DNA of 64,000 nucleotides from Heracleum sosnowskyi. Its lineage: Eukaryota > Streptophyta > Magnoliopsida > Apiales > Apiaceae. Of the stretch, positions 61,127 through 64,000 are shown one piece after another. Location: NCBI GenBank assembly GCA_030848705.1, contig CM061240.1, positions 23,331,001 to 23,395,000 on the forward strand. The letters are read 5' to 3'. A model generated the notes under the pieces. That model was not told the origin of the DNA, ran no database searches, and was given only the letters and a program-made list of their open reading frames with translations. The number at the start of each line of letters is the position of its first letter. Position 1 is the first letter of the stretch. The translations under genes were made by a program, and so were the position numbers.

Positions 61127-62227
61127 GCATAGGATATATCGCAGAGGAGGCAGTTGAGTGTTTGGTTGATCATGAAGAAAGGACTATTGGGGTGCCCAAA
61201 AATGGTGGGCATATGCAAGACACCACTTCCAGGCCATTATCTGGTGCAACCATCATCACCCCGAGCAACACTGATTTGAACACAGCACACTTATGCGTCC
61301 TACAAAATACTACTGCAGTTATGCCATTTTTTGAGTAAGTCAAGAATTGTTTATTCATTATGTCTTTCATTTTCTGCACCTTTTTGACATTAATAATTTT
61401 CTGCAACGAACACATGTCATTCTTGATGTCCAAATTTCCGGAACATGAAAATGATGCAATATGGCTAAAAAACATGCAAAATGACACATTCCCAAATTGG
61501 TTCAAAGAGAAGGTATTATGTGCATTTTTGTTAAAAATTAATGCATTTTTCTGATAAAAATAGTTGACATGAATCAACAATTTTTTGGCAGATTGATTTG
61601 GATTTAAATGCTGGAGAAGAGGTACCGGAGGAGCTAAGATGGATTGCAGATACACCTAAAAAGGATGTCCCCACATTCAGTGGCTATAAAGTGAACCGGG
61701 TTAGGTTCAGTACTAAGGATCAGGATGACACGCGTCAAGTTCAATGTAGCGGCGTCTGTGTACAAGCCGATACAATGATTGTGGAGGGTAATGATAAAAA
61801 TATTGAGCATGCTTCACAACTATTTTATGGAGTTATAACAAGTATATGGGAGCTGGATTATGAAAACTTTAGGATCCCTATTTTTCGGTGCAAGTGGGTA
61901 GATTTGAACAGAGGGACTAAGGTAGATGACTTGGGGTATGTATTGGTTAATTTGAATAGGTTGGGGTTTTTAAACGATCCATTTGTGTTAGCTAAACATG
62001 TCAAGCAAGTATGTTACATAGACGATCCCCTTGAGAAATTATGGTCCGTGGTGTTAAAATTACCCGAGAATACCTACTATGAAGTTAATGATGAAGAAGA
62101 TGAGGGATCCGTAGAGGTACAACTTGAGAATGAGTGTTTTGTGCCTAATTTACCGGACGTTGATTTGCTTGAGGAGGATGACTATAGTTACATGCGAGAT
62201 GTTGATGAACAAATTTTACTTTCTTGA
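61127..62227 (+). pseudogene. TNP2-type transposase, only the C-terminal part left
   Basis: Three exons: 61127-61334 (starts at GYIAEEAVEC, the end of the DUF4218 region, then IGVPKNG and AHLCVLQNTTAVMPFF), about 61407-61512 (EHMSFLMSKFPEH and NWFKEK) and 61592-62227 (a DUF4216-like domain with SGYKVNRVRFSTKDQDD, GVITSIWELDYENF and FRCKWVD, then an acidic tail). The catalytic region is deleted. The acceptor before exon 2 reads CTGCAA rather than an AG (61401-61406), so normal splicing would fail there. It is transcribed away from the array and divergently from the protease gene. It is a different TNP2 from that at 43496. Confidence 0.88.
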
Positions 62228-62398
62228 TGTAATTTTATTTATGTACTTTGAATGGTTAGCTGCTATATGGTTGTTTGGTTTTGCCTTTGAAATTGCAAAC
62301 TACAGAATGTTCTTGTGAATTAGTGTTAATTTCAAACAATGCTTTTACTGCCGACCGTTGTCTGATAAGTGTTGTCTGTTTCAGTTTTTCTTGTAGTG
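62228..62398 (+). repeat. Right subterminal region and TIR of CACTA copy 2
   Basis: It contains GACCGTTGTCTGATAAG and GTTGTCTGTTTCAG, the same motif family as at the left end, and closes with TTTTTCTTGTAGTG (to 62398). It is much shorter than the left subterminal region. Confidence 0.8.
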
Positions 62399-62401
62399 TT
62401 T

Positions 62402-63400
62402 TTAAATTATTAGATTGCCAAAGCTAATTATTACAGACTTCTTTTAGAGTTCTGTTGGTAGAAAATAGCATTTCTTTGTGTCAGGTTGTAGAAAATGGAA
62501 TTTCTTATGCTATTTTACTGAAATTCCAGAAGACAGGATTTTATGTAGATCAACGTGAAACCCATCAGTTTATGCGTAACGTTTCAGGTTATAGAGTTCT
62601 TGATATAAATGCAACCAGTCGACATGCTACAAGTGCTACTAGTATCATCCTTTTTTTCTTGATTTTATTAACATGAATTAAATCTGGAGACATGTATCAT
62701 CTCCTTTATTGTGGAAATGAAGACTACATCTGCCAAATCCATGGAATGGCAGTGTTTATCAAAGTTTACACTGTAACATGGATGTTGTCCTGATAACTAT
62801 TATTGTGTTAAACTGGCACTTGGTGAAATGAGAAATGATGCACCAGGGTTCTCAATCTTCTTATATATAGTAAGTATTTTATAAAATATTTACTTGAGTG
62901 TGACATTTATTTTTAATTTTTTGATTAGCTGATTGCGTCTGAAAACAAAATATTCTGTGATGAAGTAGTTTAAGGATTAGATTGTGAAACGAATAGGGTA
63001 TCCCAATGCCGACAGTGTATTAACCTTTGTGGTCAGTGCATTTATGAAAATCCTAATTAGTGACGGAATTAAACCTGATTAGCTTAATGATAAGTAGAAT
63101 TATTCACTTATGAGCTATACCATTTGTCCATAACCTTTGTTTTATAATCGGTAAAAGTTCACTGAACTGTACTTTACTTTTTATGGTCACCGTCGTAAAA
63201 TTCTATGTACTAACCATGTAATGACAATTTAAAGATTTTTACTTTACTTGATAATTTTATGAATTGCCTCTCATTCTTGTCCTACTTCGTTTTTCTTCAA
63301 AAACTGTCCTAGTATGTCAATAATATACACTAATTTATTTATTTTGCACCTTTGTGTATTAGTTCTGCAATTTTTGGCTTTTAGTTATGTTAATTATGTA
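62402..63400. other. Unassigned AT-rich sequence
   Basis: A 66-codon stretch at 62475-62674 (reading with VVENGISYAILLKFQK) looks weakly coding, but I recognise no family and it has no supporting splice structure. Nothing else is seen. Confidence 0.4.
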
Positions 63401-63479
63401 GTATGCAATTTTCTCTATTTTTTCTTCTGTACTTCTGATAAGCGTGAGCTTTATCTTAATATTGTCCCTATATTTAATT

Positions 63480-64000
63480 TATTTTGTATTAATTTGGATT
63501 TTTATTTAATAAATTATATTGTTTTATTGTAGGTATCAAGGAGTTCTAATTAAATATGGATTGGAGTTTAAAAGGCAAGAGTTGGAGATTAATTTGATTA
63601 AAAATCGGATTTTAAGGGTGGCTTGCGCAGTTCACACTGTTTGGGCCATAACTGGAGTTCTATAAATCCGATTCAGACGATTCAACAGCCCACGGAAAGC
63701 TGATGAGAAGGGCTTTATTTCAGAAGTGACATTGATATTAAAATCCAGCCGAGTCAGTCCAGAAACAGAGCCCAACAGTCAGCTACGAATTTCTTTATTG
63801 GAATTCAATTCTGATTAGGAAACTCCTTGTATTTGTATTAAATAATTAAAAAAAACTTTTATTAGAGATATTAATATATATTATTCAGACCTAATCTGAA
63901 TATACAGACGAACGCAAGAGAGAAAGAGAGACACACAAGGAAGAGAGAAAGAAGAAGCTTGAAGACGGAGATTCAGCCATTGAAGACGTTCAACTGGACT
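63480..64000 (+). repeat. Degenerate LTR-like sequence (gypsy type), copy 2, runs off the window
   Basis: Homologous to 51690-52150, in the same orientation (shared TTTTATTGTAGG, CACTGTTTGGGCCATA and CAACAGCCCA). It ends in a GA-rich, leader-like stretch (63905-63960). Confidence 0.45.

Larger units (their letters stand above)
53223..62398 (-). mobile_element. CACTA transposon copy 2, both ends present, internally deleted
   Basis: The left end (CACTACAAGAATAATTGAAT at 53223) and the right end (62398; reverse complement CACTACAAGAAAAACTGAAA) match at about 24 of the first 27 positions and are flanked by TTT on both sides (53220-53222 and 62399-62401). The TTT duplication is short and sits in T-rich sequence, so it is only supportive. 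Contents from left to right: subterminal motifs, Ulp1-like gene on the minus strand, leader, tandem array, a second leader, and the 3' part of a TNP2 gene on the plus strand. Length is 9176 bp. Strand is given to match copy 1. Confidence 0.82.

Noticed and set aside
50470..62398. One large CACTA element from 50470 to 62398
   Set aside because: Only the first 14 terminal bases agree, subterminal motifs differ and the flanks do not match (ACA against TTT), whereas 53223 pairs with 62398 over about 27 bases with TTT on both sides.
62455..62676. A 73-codon plus-strand ORF that might be a small gene
   Set aside because: No recognisable domain, no leader or splice context, and it begins within AT-rich sequence directly after a transposon; listed only as unassigned.

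Overview
The window is a gene-poor, AT-rich stretch of a eudicot nuclear genome built mostly from nested transposable elements. One host gene is recognisable: a two-exon 2-oxoglutarate/Fe(II) dioxygenase of the feruloyl-CoA 6'-hydroxylase / p-coumaroyl-CoA 2'-hydroxylase type (22785-23959), the enzyme class that opens coumarin synthesis. Its sequence most resembles my recollection of Apiaceae enzymes (celery, Angelica and Peucedanum relatives). The species assignment is therefore an inference; no database search was possible.

Layout. 1-9767: right-hand part of a CACTA DNA transposon (copy 1), with a six-unit ~640-bp tandem array, a broken multi-exon gene for a Ulp1/C48-like cysteine protease, a subterminal region full of short ACAACGGTTTT-type motifs, and the TIR at 9767. 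9768-14330: 3' part of a minus-strand Ty1/copia element of Sirevirus type (RT-RNase H, then an extra ORF); copy 1 is inserted in that ORF. 14330-22690: AT-rich sequence with old duplications, Helitron-like units in both orientations, a minisatellite and a CACTA-like end. 22690-29090: the dioxygenase gene, whose 3' UTR carries an apparently intact 4970-bp copia element with identical LTRs and a GTCGG target duplication. 29520-33888: a MITE candidate and a badly decayed copia. 33889-about 48290: a second CACTA family (TIR CACTACGCC) with a broken TNP2 transposase gene and a truncated PB1-like gene, itself interrupted by a 7.8-kb copia (33970-41796, AATTT duplication). 48300-52860: gypsy-like debris and an orphan CACTA end. 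53223-62398: CACTA copy 2, inverted relative to copy 1, with both TIRs and a TTT duplication. 62402-64000: unassigned sequence and part of another LTR-like repeat.

How it fits together. Copy 2 shows the plan of its family: the protease gene and a TNP2 transposase gene (here mostly deleted) point outward in opposite directions from a central tandem array that carries the same short motifs as the ends, plus a telo-box in the full-length units. All CACTA genes here are broken, so these elements look non-autonomous. The copia in the dioxygenase 3' UTR is the only element with a full uninterrupted polyprotein and is the most recent event by LTR identity. Most sequence between elements over 300 bp is AT-rich and holds nothing I can name; such stretches are listed.
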